DNA of 64,000 nt from an uncultured Microbacterium sp. (GCF_947488465.1 NZ_CANKZA010000003.1:186001-250000), one strand, 5' to 3'; numbered from the stretch's first letter, positions 1-8,023 are shown. Notes: generated from the letters alone by a model not told the origin. Translations and numbers: made by a program.

Positions 1-913
1 GGCTGTGACGTGCCGACAGAACGGCCAGCCCGACGCCGGCTGCACGATCGACGCCGATCCAGCTGCTGAATCCTCCGGTGCTGCCGTTGTGCCAGGTGAT
101 CGGTCGCCCGCGGTGGCTGACCGTGATCCAGCCCGCGCCAATCCCGACCTGGGGGGTGAAGTCCGAGGTCGGTTCCAATGCGGAGAGCCCCGGCGCGGTT
201 CCATCGATCACGGATCGCAGGAAGTCGCGCATTGTGACGACCGAGGCGCGGATGCCGCCGGCGGGCGCCACTGCTTCACCGATCCACGCGGCTGCGGGTC
301 GTCCCCATCGACCGTGGCCGATCACATCCGAGGCCCGAAGGTCCGATTCGCGACTCGGAGCCGAGAATTCGACTCCCATGCTGTCGTGGAGGAGCTGGGC
401 GAAGGTGCGGCCTTCCGCTGCCGCGACGGCATGTCCGAGTAGTTGGAAGCCGAGGTTCGAGTAGCGGGCGCGGGGAGCGCCGACCGGCACGTTCCGCGTC
501 TGGTCGAGAAGTTCTGCGAGCGAGTCGCCGTAGGGATTCTCGCCCCTGAGCAGGAACCTGACGTTTCTGCTCAGGGGGCGCATCCCTGGCGGCAAGCCGG
601 GGAGCCCGGATCGGTGGATGGCAAGTGAGTGGAGGGTCACTGACCCGACCTGCCCGTGATCGTCGAGGGGAAGCAACTCCCGAAGGGTGGTCGTCGGTGA
701 GACGACGCCACGCTCCGCCGCGTCTCGATACAACATGCCGGTGATGGCCTTCGAGATCGACCCGATCTCGAACGTCTCATCGCCGCTCGCTCCTGCTGTC
801 GCAGTGCCGTCCCCCTCCCGAGTGACCGCCGCAACTGCTGCTGGTCGTTCCGGACGGAAGGTGCGGCTCACCGTGCGAATGAGTTGAGTGTCCCCACCCC
901 ATGTGCTTCCCAA
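1..913 (-). CDS. Serine beta-lactamase-family hydrolase, C-terminus beyond the left edge
   Basis: The minus strand stays open from an upstream stop near 1021 to the window edge, so the gene is partial. The product reads as a class C-like serine hydrolase (penicillin-binding protein or esterase type). It has an SxxK nucleophile motif, IGSISKAITGML, with Ser near residue 52, and a YxN motif, RYSNLGF, near residue 152. I chose the TTG start at 913 because AAGGAAGGA lies about 5 nt upstream; an upstream TTG at 1006 would run through a palindromic operator. Two GTCAA-N6-TTGAC palindromes sit 76 to 120 bp upstream. Beta-lactam hydrolysis is possible, but such proteins are often esterases or peptidases. 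The substrate is unknown. Confidence 0.8.
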   Translation of the reverse strand, partial: MGSTWGGDTQLIRTVSRTFRPERPAAVAAVTREGDGTATAGASGDETFEIGSISKAITGMLYRDAAERGVVSPTTTLRELLPLDDHGQVGSVTLHSLAIHRSGLPGLPPGMRPLSRNVRFLLRGENPYGDSLAELLDQTRNVPVGAPRARYSNLGFQLLGHAVAAAEGRTFAQLLHDSMGVEFSAPSRESDLRASDVIGHGRWGRPAAAWIGEAVAPAGGIRASVVTMRDFLRSVIDGTAPGLSALEPTSDFTPQVGIGAGWITVSHRGRPITWHNGSTGGFSSWIGVDRAAGVGLAVLSARHS

Positions 914-988
914 GGCAGTCCTTCCTTCGGCGCCAGCAGCCTCGATCCGAAGCCCCAGTCGGACACCGACGCACTCGTATGCTTGCTC

Positions 989-1004
989 GTCAAGAATAGT
1001 TGAC
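989..1004. promoter_or_regulatory. Palindromic operator, copy 1 (GTCAA-N6-TTGAC)
   Basis: This is a perfect inverted repeat with arms GTCAA and TTGAC around GAATAG. It overlaps the likely -10 hexamer TATTCT of the beta-lactamase promoter on the minus strand. The same palindrome recurs 29 bp away and again at the HTH gene start. Function as a repressor site is inferred. Confidence 0.55.
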
Positions 1005-1017
1005 AACGACTCGCCTG

Positions 1018-1033
1018 GTCAACGTATATTGAC
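1018..1033. promoter_or_regulatory. Palindromic operator, copy 2, overlapping a -35 box
   Basis: The inverted repeat GTCAA-CGTATA-TTGAC contains, on the minus strand, a TTGACC that could serve as a -35 box. It lies 18 bp from TATTCT, which overlaps copy 1. A protein binding both copies would cover this promoter. The centre-to-centre spacing of 29 bp is close to three helical turns. Confidence 0.55.
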
Positions 1034-1168
1034 GACGTTCGCCCCCCCTGTCTCGACACGCGCTGCGACGCCCACCCCGGTTCGCGGCCGTCCTCGCCGC
1101 GCACCCCTGAAGGCTGATCGGTGGCTGTTCGGTGCCGTCAATGCGACCGGAATGCGACCACGGGATCC

Positions 1169-1390
1169 CTATCGCTTTCCGTACTTCCGGTGCGCCGCTT
1201 GCTTGGTCACGCCGAGGCTCAGCGCGATCGCTTCCCAAGACAGCCCGGCTTGCCGGGCGCGTCGGACGTAGACGGCCTCACCGCGCTCGATCTCGCGGCG
1301 AAGCTCGGTCACGATCTGCAATGCCTCCGCTGGACCCTTGTCAGGCATCGAATCGACCAGCGTCTTCCATCTCTCGATGTCGACTTCCAT
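1169..1390 (-). CDS. Small helix-turn-helix DNA-binding protein
   Basis: The 73-residue protein has a charged helical N-terminus and a C-terminal HTH, SWEAIALSLGVTKQAAHRKY, as in small actinobacterial regulators. No effector domain is present. The ATG at 1390 has no Shine-Dalgarno sequence. It is preceded by TAGCAT and 6 nt, which suggests a leaderless transcript. A GTCAA-N6-TTGAC palindrome covers that -10, and two more copies lie at the neighbouring beta-lactamase promoter. The parsimonious reading is an autoregulated repressor that also controls the hydrolase. DNA binding is well supported by the motif; the target is inferred from site placement. Confidence 0.75.
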   Translation of the reverse strand: MEVDIERWKTLVDSMPDKGPAEALQIVTELRREIERGEAVYVRRARQAGLSWEAIALSLGVTKQAAHRKYGKR

Positions 1391-1392
1391 GC

Positions 1393-1408
1393 GTCAATGC
1401 TAGTTGAC
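1393..1408. promoter_or_regulatory. Palindromic operator, copy 3, at the HTH gene start
   Basis: The inverted repeat GTCAA-TGCTAG-TTGAC ends 2 nt before the HTH gene's ATG. It overlaps the presumed minus-strand -10 hexamer TAGCAT. This placement is typical of an autoregulatory repressor site. Confidence 0.55.
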
Positions 1409-1411
1409 GAA

Positions 1412-1500
1412 GTGATGCCGAAACCCAGCGGCATATCGCCACTGGTGATCTGGGTGCACGGAGGAGCTCGGGTCGCAGGTTCCGCTCCTGGCCGCATGCG
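1412..1500 (+). pseudogene. Possible alpha/beta-hydrolase remnant
   Basis: Within a 343-bp stretch without an intact gene (1409 to 1751), one plus-strand frame reads PSGISPLVIWVHGGAR. This resembles the beta-strand and HGG oxyanion motif near the N-terminus of HSL-type alpha/beta hydrolases. Nothing recognisable of the catalytic domain follows, and the frame closes near 1618 without homology-like sequence. I read it as a fragment left by decay or rearrangement of the island. The match is short and could be chance. Confidence 0.3.
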
Positions 1501-1751
1501 TGTCAACCGCGTTCCGGTTCCAGCCATTGGCTTCCCCGCTGAGAGCGGGCACGGTCGGAAGAGATGTCCCGTAAGGGGATCCCTGAACGTGCACCGCGCG
1601 GATGAGCGGCCTGCTTGAGCGGGTTCTGACCCGCGCGGTGTCGAAGCCATTCCGGGTGGATCAGCTCGGACACCAGCGTGATGTGATTGGGGAGGTGGGC
1701 TCCGGACGAAGGAAGTCGAATCCCTCCCTCCCTCGCCGGCAGCAGCGGGAG

Positions 1752-2528
1752 CTACTCGGACCCGTTGGCAAGGTCGACAAGTAGCTGTGCGGACACACGT
1801 ATGAGGTTTGGCAGCGCCGCGACCGTTCTCTCGTCCGCTGCCGCCAACTCCCGGAAGTGCATGATCTTGTTCCGCGCCGCGACCGCCTCCTGAAGCGAGC
1901 GCTGGAAGGTGACGCGTTCGAACATGCTTGTGATGCGGGGCCAAACTGCCTTCTCTGTCAGGACCGAGACCAGGTCGCCGAGCGTGAACTGTTGGGCGGG
2001 TGCGGAGAGCTCGCGAGAACTGCGTGGCAAGGCGCGTCCGACATCCTCGCTGGACAGCGCACCACGGGCTTTGAGAGCATCGAAGATCCGGCGAAGGATG
2101 TCCTCAAGCCTCTCGAAATGTAGGAATGGTTGCGTGAGATCAGCGAGCGCCTCTCCGAGGTCTGCGCTAGTCACGATCCCGACGATCTGCTCCCGATCGC
2201 CCATCACGAGTACGTACCCGTGCCTGTTCACGTCACCGATCGCTTGAAGCAGATCGTCATCAAGTCGGAATCGCGGAAAGTCGATGTCAAGGCAGTCCGC
2301 AAGAGTTGCCGCTGGGTTCCGGGCCAATGCACGCCCCATACTCTGCCAACTGACCACTCCGACGGGCTTCTTACCGCGCAACACGGGCAGCTGAGAGAAG
2401 TCCCCCAGCTCCATTTCGGTGCGCGCTTTAATCAAATCATCGGTGTCCTTGATCGTGATCAGAGGCTCAAGTCTCGCACTCGGGATATACGCGACAGTTA
2501 GGGCATCACCCGACTTGCGACGACTCAT
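1752..2528 (-). CDS. CBS-pair protein with C-terminal HEPN-like RNase motif
   Basis: The 258-residue protein starts with two CBS modules (about residues 10 to 65 and 72 to 130), which usually bind adenine nucleotides. Its helical C-terminus contains ARNKIMHFRE, with R219 and H224 forming the RX4H signature of HEPN ribonucleases and a polar Asn after the Arg, as is usual. A nucleotide-sensing domain joined to an RNA-cleaving domain suggests a stress or anti-phage abortive effector, though this is inference. A TIR-domain gene lies just upstream on the same strand. The ATG is preceded by TAGTCT and 6 nt, so it may have its own leaderless promoter. The CBS assignment is firm; the HEPN call rests on the motif and position. 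Confidence 0.7.
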   Translation of the reverse strand: MSRRKSGDALTVAYIPSARLEPLITIKDTDDLIKARTEMELGDFSQLPVLRGKKPVGVVSWQSMGRALARNPAATLADCLDIDFPRFRLDDDLLQAIGDVNRHGYVLVMGDREQIVGIVTSADLGEALADLTQPFLHFERLEDILRRIFDALKARGALSSEDVGRALPRSSRELSAPAQQFTLGDLVSVLTEKAVWPRITSMFERVTFQRSLQEAVAARNKIMHFRELAAADERTVAALPNLIRVSAQLLVDLANGSE

Positions 2529-2682
2529 CCTCCGAGACTATTGCCAGCCGAGACCCGTGCGTGAAGGCTCGGCGGGCGGCAGCAATCCCCACTCGGGCAA
2601 TGCTCGACGCGGGAACGGCGGGGGACGCATTCGATCCGTTTGCGGGCAGTCCCCCGCACGGGCTGCCCTGAATAACCAGCAC

Positions 2683-4173
2683 CTACCAGCGAGAAGACCT
2701 GATGCGACCCGCGAGGTCCGCGACGTTCTCCAGTGCGGCGATTGCGCGCTCAGAGTCACCGCCGAAGAGACCGGCTAGTAGCGGGGTCCATCCAGCACCT
2801 TGCGCCCGCGCCTCATCCAGCATCACGACCTCCGGCCCCTTGTCGCTGTGGCGGTGTCGCCAGGTATAGCGGCCGTAGCCCCCGTGCGACCCGTAATACC
2901 GATCTGACTGCGCACGAGCGTCTTCCGAGATCACGTCGAGCAACACTTCGACTCGGTCGAAGGCATCCGCGTAGTCAGCGTCGCTCGCAAATTGCTGCCT
3001 GTAGAGCGGGGCTAGAACCGTGAACAGATGATCTGAGACTGGCGTGTACCTACGTCCGCCACCGTTCGTGAGGAGCGAGTCCAGCTCTTCGTCGCTCATC
3101 GGCTTCTGATCGTCCTCGAGACAGAGCAGCGTGCCGAGCGCTGTCCACTGATCGATGCCGACAACGCTCTGGCTGCCGGAGGTAAGAATGAACGGAACGC
3201 GCGTTCCGTTCAGCGTCGACACGAGGACGTCGGCGGTCGCCGCTCGCAGCATGGAGTAGTTCTGCTTTGCGACCGCGCCGAGCGCCGTCGCAAAGGTCGC
3301 GACGACGGCCGGGTACTGGTGGAGCGAGGTGAGCAGATCAACTCCATCTCGCTGCGTTGACTCCTGCGCGAGTACGCGAAGCGTCTGGGTGAGTTCCTGC
3401 TCGTGCGCCTGCGAGCCGTACATCGCGATCAGCTTCAGCGGCACTAGAGCGGGAGCAAGCAGGTCGTCATAGTTGCGGACTCGGCGGACCCAGCCACGGG
3501 CGTACGCTGCGTCCACCTTGGTGCCGGCTGTGACGGTCAGCGGAAACTCATCGCGGTTGCTCAGCGCGACGCGAAGAGGTGTGCGCATCTCCGACATGTA
3601 CTCATCGAAGTCCATGATGAGCGACGGGTTCCGAAGCAGACCGCGAAGCCGCTCGACGACGTCGCTCTGTGCGCGACCCGCGTCGGCCGCGACCGTGGAT
3701 ACCGATGCAGGTGCTACCCCCGGCGTCGCGCCGATCGCCCGCTGGATCGCGACGACCAGGCGGCTCAGCTGAGCGATCTTCTGTGGGCCGAACAGATCGG
3801 CCCGATGGATAGAACGGCCGAGCGTCCGCCCCGCTCCTAGGTCGAACTCGGGGATTTCACATTCGTCTAGCCGCGCCGTCATGAGCCAGGAGGCGCCCGG
3901 CGGACGAGTGCGGTACTCCTCAGCGGCGAGCGTCAATTCTTCAAACTGGTAGGACTTCTCTCGCTTAGCGAGATTGGAGGAGAAGCATGCCAGGAATACG
4001 AACGACCCGCTCCGGATGGCGCTTCGGATCTCGCGTTGCCAATCATCACCCGGCCAGAGCTTGTCCTTGTCTCTCCAGACGATGAAATCAGCGGCCTCCA
4101 GCGCACCTTGAAGCTCGTCGATCGCATCGGAGTCTTCGTTGATGTAGGAAATGAAAACGTGGTCCCCTGGCAC
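2683..4173 (-). CDS. TIR-domain protein with a large unassigned C-terminal region
   Basis: The N-terminal 140 or so residues form a bacterial TIR domain: DHVFISYINEDSD, then WRDKDKLWPGDDW, then SYQFEELTLAAEE, whose adjacent Glu residues include the likely NADase catalytic one. The remaining 350 residues are mostly helical with no motif I recognise and a Gly/Tyr/His/Arg-rich stretch near the end; this part may be a sensor. Bacterial TIR proteins commonly deplete NAD+ in phage-defence systems. The GTG at 4173 is chosen because TAGGTT lies 7 nt before it; a TTG at 4182 is possible. Its neighbour is the CBS-HEPN gene. The defence role is inferred from domain and context. Confidence 0.75.
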   Translation of the reverse strand: MPGDHVFISYINEDSDAIDELQGALEAADFIVWRDKDKLWPGDDWQREIRSAIRSGSFVFLACFSSNLAKREKSYQFEELTLAAEEYRTRPPGASWLMTARLDECEIPEFDLGAGRTLGRSIHRADLFGPQKIAQLSRLVVAIQRAIGATPGVAPASVSTVAADAGRAQSDVVERLRGLLRNPSLIMDFDEYMSEMRTPLRVALSNRDEFPLTVTAGTKVDAAYARGWVRRVRNYDDLLAPALVPLKLIAMYGSQAHEQELTQTLRVLAQESTQRDGVDLLTSLHQYPAVVATFATALGAVAKQNYSMLRAATADVLVSTLNGTRVPFILTSGSQSVVGIDQWTALGTLLCLEDDQKPMSDEELDSLLTNGGGRRYTPVSDHLFTVLAPLYRQQFASDADYADAFDRVEVLLDVISEDARAQSDRYYGSHGGYGRYTWRHRHSDKGPEVVMLDEARAQGAGWTPLLAGLFGGDSERAIAALENVADLAGRIRSSRW

Positions 4174-4474
4174 GAGGCTCAACCTATCGGTGTGCTGCGG
4201 TATCTACTCGCGAATCGCTTGGGAAGTGTCGCCAGGGTTTCGGGCGTTGAGTCGCCGCGGCGACGGCAGGCAAAGGGGCCACGGGTAGCAAGGGAAGAGC
4301 ATGTAGAGATCACCCTGCCGGCGCGTTCGGCGGGGATTCGCTGACATCTTTCGGGGGTTGATCCTCACGACCCCGATGTGCGCAGCGGCACGCCACGCAT
4401 GGTCTCAGGAACCAGCTCATCGACGGTACACGTGAGTACGGTGCCGGCGAAACCGCCGCGCGCAAGCCGGTCCA
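4174..4474. other. Intergenic stretch, no gene seen
   Basis: About 300 bp separate the TIR gene from the next minus-strand gene. Apart from the TIR gene's presumed -10 at its edge, I see no coding region, hairpin or repeat that I can support. Confidence 0.5.
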
Positions 4475-4786
4475 CTATCGTGCGCCGTCGCGGCGCTGGC
4501 TGATGCTGTATCCGGCCACCAAGCTGAGACCCGCGATGCCGACAATGCTGATGGCGACTGCGGTCGCCATCAGCGGCGTAAGTACGACGACTGCGCCCGG
4601 GAAATATGCTTCGGCGGCGAGTGGTTGGTAGGCGAACCAGCCGAAGGAAGCCGTCGCCGTCGCGGCCGTGGCGATGAACATGATAACGCCCCCGAGCGTA
4701 AGTACGCCAAAGCTGATCGCTGCGATGGCTGCTCTGAATGACGGGCGGTGCATGACCGAACGATACCGTTCGCTACGGTCCGTCAA
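4475..4786 (-). CDS. Small hydrophobic membrane protein, unknown function
   Basis: The 103-residue product has two long hydrophobic stretches, near residues 17 to 45 and 64 to 92, and a short charged tail. I do not recognise a family. It begins with TTG overlapping the stop codon of the upstream small membrane gene (TTGA); an internal ATG at 4753 is the alternative start. The overlap suggests translational coupling with 4783..5028. It belongs to a minus-strand run of small membrane proteins inside the island. Confidence 0.5.
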   Translation of the reverse strand: MTDRSERYRSVMHRPSFRAAIAAISFGVLTLGGVIMFIATAATATASFGWFAYQPLAAEAYFPGAVVVLTPLMATAVAISIVGIAGLSLVAGYSISQRRDGAR

Positions 4787-5028
4787 CGGGCGGGTCGTTG
4801 CTCCTTGGCGAGAAGTGCAATCACGAGGAGCGCAGTTGATATGAGCGCTGCGAACGCGGCGCCCGTCATGACCGCGGAATCCGCGGGCAGCATTGCGCAG
4901 CCAACCGAGGAGTCCTCATAGTCGCAGCTTCGCCAGGGCTGGAAAAAGTACACGACGGCGACTGCTCCTCCGGCGACCGCGATGATCGCGGTCGAGACGA
5001 TCAGCCATCGACGCAGATCCATGTGCAT
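4783..5028 (-). CDS. Small two-helix membrane protein, unknown function
   Basis: The 81-residue protein has an N-terminal transmembrane helix (about 8 to 29), a short extracytoplasmic loop with two cysteines (RSCDYEDSSVGCAML) that could form a disulphide, and a second helix near 52 to 72. No family is recognised. TAAACT lies exactly 6 nt before the ATG, fitting the leaderless pattern seen elsewhere here. The stop overlaps the start of the next membrane gene. Confidence 0.5.
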   Translation of the reverse strand: MHMDLRRWLIVSTAIIAVAGGAVAVVYFFQPWRSCDYEDSSVGCAMLPADSAVMTGAAFAALISTALLVIALLAKEQRPAR

Positions 5029-5283
5029 GGCTTGAGTTTAGGCATTCTCGCGATCGCCTGCCGGTTGATACTCACGCCTTTGGCCACCCTGTCTCCCCGT
5101 CAAGCCCATTCTTCGCTAAGGATCTCACGGGTGACCGACGCCGGCGCTGACACCCGAGCTTGATCGACGCGTGCCGGACGCAAGCCGGTCCTTTTGCGAG
5201 CGGCACCCGAACCCAGATTGCAGCACGGACCCTCTCGACTTCGTACTCGCAAGGAAACCAGCGATCTAACCCCGCACCCCAAC

Positions 5284-5682
5284 TCAGGAGGTGAACAGGG
5301 AGAGGTAGTTCTCTTGAGCGATCCCAAAGGCAATGAAGAATACGACGAAGCCCAGGATTGCTGACCCGACCAACGCGACCGTGGTCCACAACCACCGGCT
5401 GCCGCGCACACGCGGCGGAGGAAAGCACGCAACAGCAATCGCACCTAACAATGGGACCGGGATGGCTGCCCATTCGAGCGCTTGTGCCGTGTAATAAATC
5501 GTCTCCTCAGCCGGCGTGGCGGGCCACGGGATATCCCCCTGCATCGTCCCGAAGAGAAAGCCGCTCGCCGCCGCCAAGACAGTCATAAGCAAGCCGACTG
5601 CGATCAATGCCACCCAGGAACCACTCGAATCGGCCCGCTCATTGGTGGCAGCTGCTGACTCCTGCGCCGCGACTGTACTCAC
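5284..5682 (-). CDS. Membrane protein with three hydrophobic segments, unknown function
   Basis: The 132-residue protein has a polar Ala/Ser-rich N-terminus, then hydrophobic segments near 23 to 46, 66 to 90 and 98 to 124. The GTG start has GAGGA about 7 nt upstream. I see no enzyme motif. It lies among other small membrane proteins transcribed leftwards; the 255 bp between it and 5028 hold nothing I can identify. Confidence 0.5.
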   Translation of the reverse strand: MSTVAAQESAAATNERADSSGSWVALIAVGLLMTVLAAASGFLFGTMQGDIPWPATPAEETIYYTAQALEWAAIPVPLLGAIAVACFPPPRVRGSRWLWTTVALVGSAILGFVVFFIAFGIAQENYLSLFTS

Positions 5683-5739
5683 CCAGTCATCCTCGCAAGA
5701 CGTTCAGAAGGCGCGCAAGACAGTCCTTCAGCGAACTAC

Positions 5740-6327
5740 TCAGTGCGTACTCAGATCGGCACGTGCGGATGCGATCGCGTCTTGGATGTGTGCGACGCCC
5801 AGGTCGACGGGGACCGCATTCGTGTCGATCAGCACATCCGGATCGATCCGGGTCAGTTGGCGCGGCCACCGCTCGTAGACGCCGCCCAGGAACTCTCGCT
5901 CTTTCGAGACGCCGCGCGTGGGATCTGCCTGTGCGCGATCGAAAGCCACGGCGAAGGGAGCGGTGGCGGCAACGGTGACTGTTGCTGCACCTTCCGGCAC
6001 TTGGCTCCGAAGCCTTCGCAACTCGTCATAGGTTCCTGAGCCTTCAGCGACAACGCATGTAAGGCCCGTCCTTGCCCACATTCCGGTGACGGACTCGAAT
6101 ATTCGATGAGCGTCGTCCCAGCTCGGCAAGGTGGGTAGTGCCATAGCGGCGATCTGATCGAGCTCGATAAGCGCGACCGCCTCGCCCTGCTCACGTAGCG
6201 CGGTCGCGACGGCCGCTGCGAGTGTGCTCTTCCCGGACGCTTGGGGCCCAGCGATCAGGACGACAATGAGCGGGAGTTCTGCGGATGCCATCTGTCCACG
6301 ATGGCGGAACTCTTCACCCAAAGCCAT
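5740..6327 (-). CDS. P-loop NTPase, small-molecule kinase-like
   Basis: The 195-residue protein contains a Walker A motif, GPQASGKST (residues 27 to 35), and a hydrophobic strand followed by a Glu in VVAEGSG, as in single-domain zeta-toxin or shikimate/gluconate-kinase-like P-loop kinases. Near the C-terminus, DPDVLIDTNAV resembles the terminal strand of such kinases. The substrate cannot be inferred. The start may be ATG 6327 or ATG 6291, since neither has a clear ribosome-binding site. The flanking genes are unrelated small membrane proteins. Confidence 0.65.
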   Translation of the reverse strand: MALGEEFRHRGQMASAELPLIVVLIAGPQASGKSTLAAAVATALREQGEAVALIELDQIAAMALPTLPSWDDAHRIFESVTGMWARTGLTCVVAEGSGTYDELRRLRSQVPEGAATVTVAATAPFAVAFDRAQADPTRGVSKEREFLGGVYERWPRQLTRIDPDVLIDTNAVPVDLGVAHIQDAIASARADLSTH

Positions 6328-6396
6328 AGATCCGAGACGGTCCTTCCGCGGGCACCGCGGGGAATCGAAGCGGCAGGCTGAGAGCGACCGTGATGG

Positions 6397-6636
6397 CTAG
6401 CGCTGGACTGGCCGGCTGGTGCTTGGTGCTGGTCGATCGTTGGCCGTGATCGCGGCCTGCGCCGCGCCTACCAAGGTGGTCGCGATCCCAGCAAACATGA
6501 GAAGCCAGAGCATCGGGTTCCAGCCGCTGATTCCGGTCTCATCCGCAATGATGCCGAAGTTGTACGACGCGGCTCCGCCCGCGACGGTGGTCACCACACC
6601 GAGCCCAATCACAAGAACCGCCAAGATCATCCGCAT
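6397..6636 (-). CDS. Small two-helix membrane protein, unknown function
   Basis: Reading from ATG 6636 gives about 79 residues with a signal-like first helix (MRMILAVLVIGLGVVTTVAG) and a second helix near WNPMLWLLMFAGIATTLVG. An upstream start at 6693 would add a Cys-rich stretch that looks non-native. No family is recognised. It follows the larger membrane gene 6703..7356, and the two may be cotranscribed. Confidence 0.45.
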   Translation of the reverse strand: MRMILAVLVIGLGVVTTVAGGAASYNFGIIADETGISGWNPMLWLLMFAGIATTLVGAAQAAITANDRPAPSTSRPVQR

Positions 6637-6702
6637 GTGAGCAACCTGCCACACCGCGGTTCGGCCGGGCAACCCGCAGCAACAGGTTCGCATGCCGGTC
6701 GC

Positions 6703-7356
6703 TCAGCGTGCGCTCGACTGGCTGGTTTCTGCGGCGGCCAGCATCCCCGCTGATACGAGCGTTGCGACGCCGATTCCCGGTTGCAGCGTCGTGCCGATCA
6801 GGATGAGGCCGATCCCGCTGTACAGCACGGTCGCCGACCGTCGGCGCTGCGTCACGCTGCCGACGATTCCGAGCAGCAGGCCGAGCGTGCACAGGGATAC
6901 AGCAGGCAGCACGGTCATCACCCACACCCCTGATCCTGTTTCACCCTCCGGCCGCGGCCCGGTATACACCGTCGCCGCGTAGAAGGTCCACCACGCGACC
7001 CAGCCCAGCGAGACGGTCGCGAGCGCCAGAAACGCGGTTGTGCGCCGGGGAGACGGCCGGGCGATCGCGGTGAACAGCCCGATAAGGAGGAGTAGCGCCG
7101 ACATTCCCCCGAGGCCGACCGCAACAACGAGGTATCCGATTCCGTCGCCGCACGACCACGTGCCGTTCTCACCCCACTCGCCGATACCCCACGAGCAGTT
7201 GTAATGGAGGGTTTCGCGGAATAAGCCGAAGCTGAAACCGGCGCAAAGAAAGGCCAGGAGTCCGCCGGATGCGACCGCGATTGCGGCCCACTGTTCGCGG
7301 TCCCGCCCGGGCGCGGCCGCGTTTGATGGCTTGGTCTCCATCGACGGTTCAATCAC
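6703..7356 (-). CDS. Multi-pass membrane protein, unknown function
   Basis: The 217-residue protein has about five to six hydrophobic segments and short loops, including a loop with paired cysteines (NCSWGIGEWGENGTWSCG). No transporter or enzyme motif is visible. The start is either GTG 7356 or ATG 7341; GAGGTGA about 12 nt upstream favours the ATG slightly. It heads a leftward group of small membrane proteins in the island. Confidence 0.5.
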   Translation of the reverse strand: MIEPSMETKPSNAAAPGRDREQWAAIAVASGGLLAFLCAGFSFGLFRETLHYNCSWGIGEWGENGTWSCGDGIGYLVVAVGLGGMSALLLLIGLFTAIARPSPRRTTAFLALATVSLGWVAWWTFYAATVYTGPRPEGETGSGVWVMTVLPAVSLCTLGLLLGIVGSVTQRRRSATVLYSGIGLILIGTTLQPGIGVATLVSAGMLAAAETSQSSAR

Positions 7357-7470
7357 CTCGCCGAGGCTACCGGACTGAGCAAGTCGGGCGCGGTCGCACA
7401 GCCCGCAAAGTGGACGAGTTGCGCTCTGCGATCCTGCGCGCTTGCCGGTCGTCTTGCGGGCATTGATGTG

Positions 7471-7770
7471 TCAGGCGCTCAGTGGCTGGATTGCGCTGGT
7501 CGGCGTTTTGGTGCGGGCGAGCGCGAGGTCGTAGCCCTCCTGCAGCCGGAGCCAGAACTGCGGTGTGGTGCCGAAGAACGCGCCGAGGCGCAACGCGGTG
7601 TCCGCGGTAATCGCCTGCTTGCCGCGGACGATCCGCGAGACGCGTGCCTGATCGACGCCGATGCGCTTGGCGAGCTCATACTGACTCAGCCCGAACGGTT
7701 CGAGAAACTCCTCGAGCAGGATTTCACCCGGCGTCGAGAGCTCGTCAGTGATAGTCGATGAATGCGGCAT
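7471..7770 (-). CDS. higA: HigA-type antitoxin
   Basis: The 99-residue protein opens with PGEILLEEFLEPFGLSQYEL and continues with an XRE-type HTH (AKRIGVDQARVSRIVRGKQA), the arrangement of HigA/VapI antitoxins. It would neutralise the adjacent HigB toxin and repress the operon. ATG 7770 lies inside the 3' end of the toxin gene, giving a 26-bp overlap and likely translational coupling. GGAGGGG lies upstream of that ATG. The toxin-first gene order is the usual higBA order. Confidence 0.88.
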   Translation of the reverse strand: MPHSSTITDELSTPGEILLEEFLEPFGLSQYELAKRIGVDQARVSRIVRGKQAITADTALRLGAFFGTTPQFWLRLQEGYDLALARTKTPTSAIQPLSA

Positions 7771-8023
7771 TGTTTGCTTCCCCTCCGTCCCAGTCGAAGA
7801 CCAGTCTCCATTGGTCGTTGACCCGGATGCTGTACGTGCCCACCCGGTCACCCTGCAGCTTCTCGAGATGGTGTGAGGGCGGGATCCTCAGATCCTGCAG
7901 CTCCGCCGCCGCCTCGAGCATTTGGAGCTTGCGCGCCAGACGCTTCCGGACGTCTGGTGGCACGCGTCGCGGTGCCGGACCACCGAGCCAGTACTCCTCG
8001 ATGTCCCGATCCGTGAACTTCAC
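7745..8023 (-). CDS. higB: HigB-type toxin (RelE superfamily mRNA interferase)
   Basis: The 92-residue protein matches HigB/plasmid-maintenance toxins: basic helical N-terminus (RKRLARKLQMLEAA), the LRIPPSHHLEKLQGDR segment, and a C-terminal beta core, YSIRVNDQWRLVFDW. Members cleave mRNA at the ribosome. The GTG start is preceded by TAGTAT and 6 nt, so the message is probably leaderless. It overlaps and precedes higA. Toxin-antitoxin pairs commonly stabilise islands such as this one. Confidence 0.88.
   Translation of the reverse strand: MKFTDRDIEEYWLGGPAPRRVPPDVRKRLARKLQMLEAAAELQDLRIPPSHHLEKLQGDRVGTYSIRVNDQWRLVFDWDGGEANNAAFIDYH

Noticed and set aside
5..628. Open plus-strand frames of 61 to 145 codons
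   Set aside because: They lie opposite a beta-lactamase-family gene with clear SxxK and YxN motifs on the minus strand; their compositions are shadow-like.
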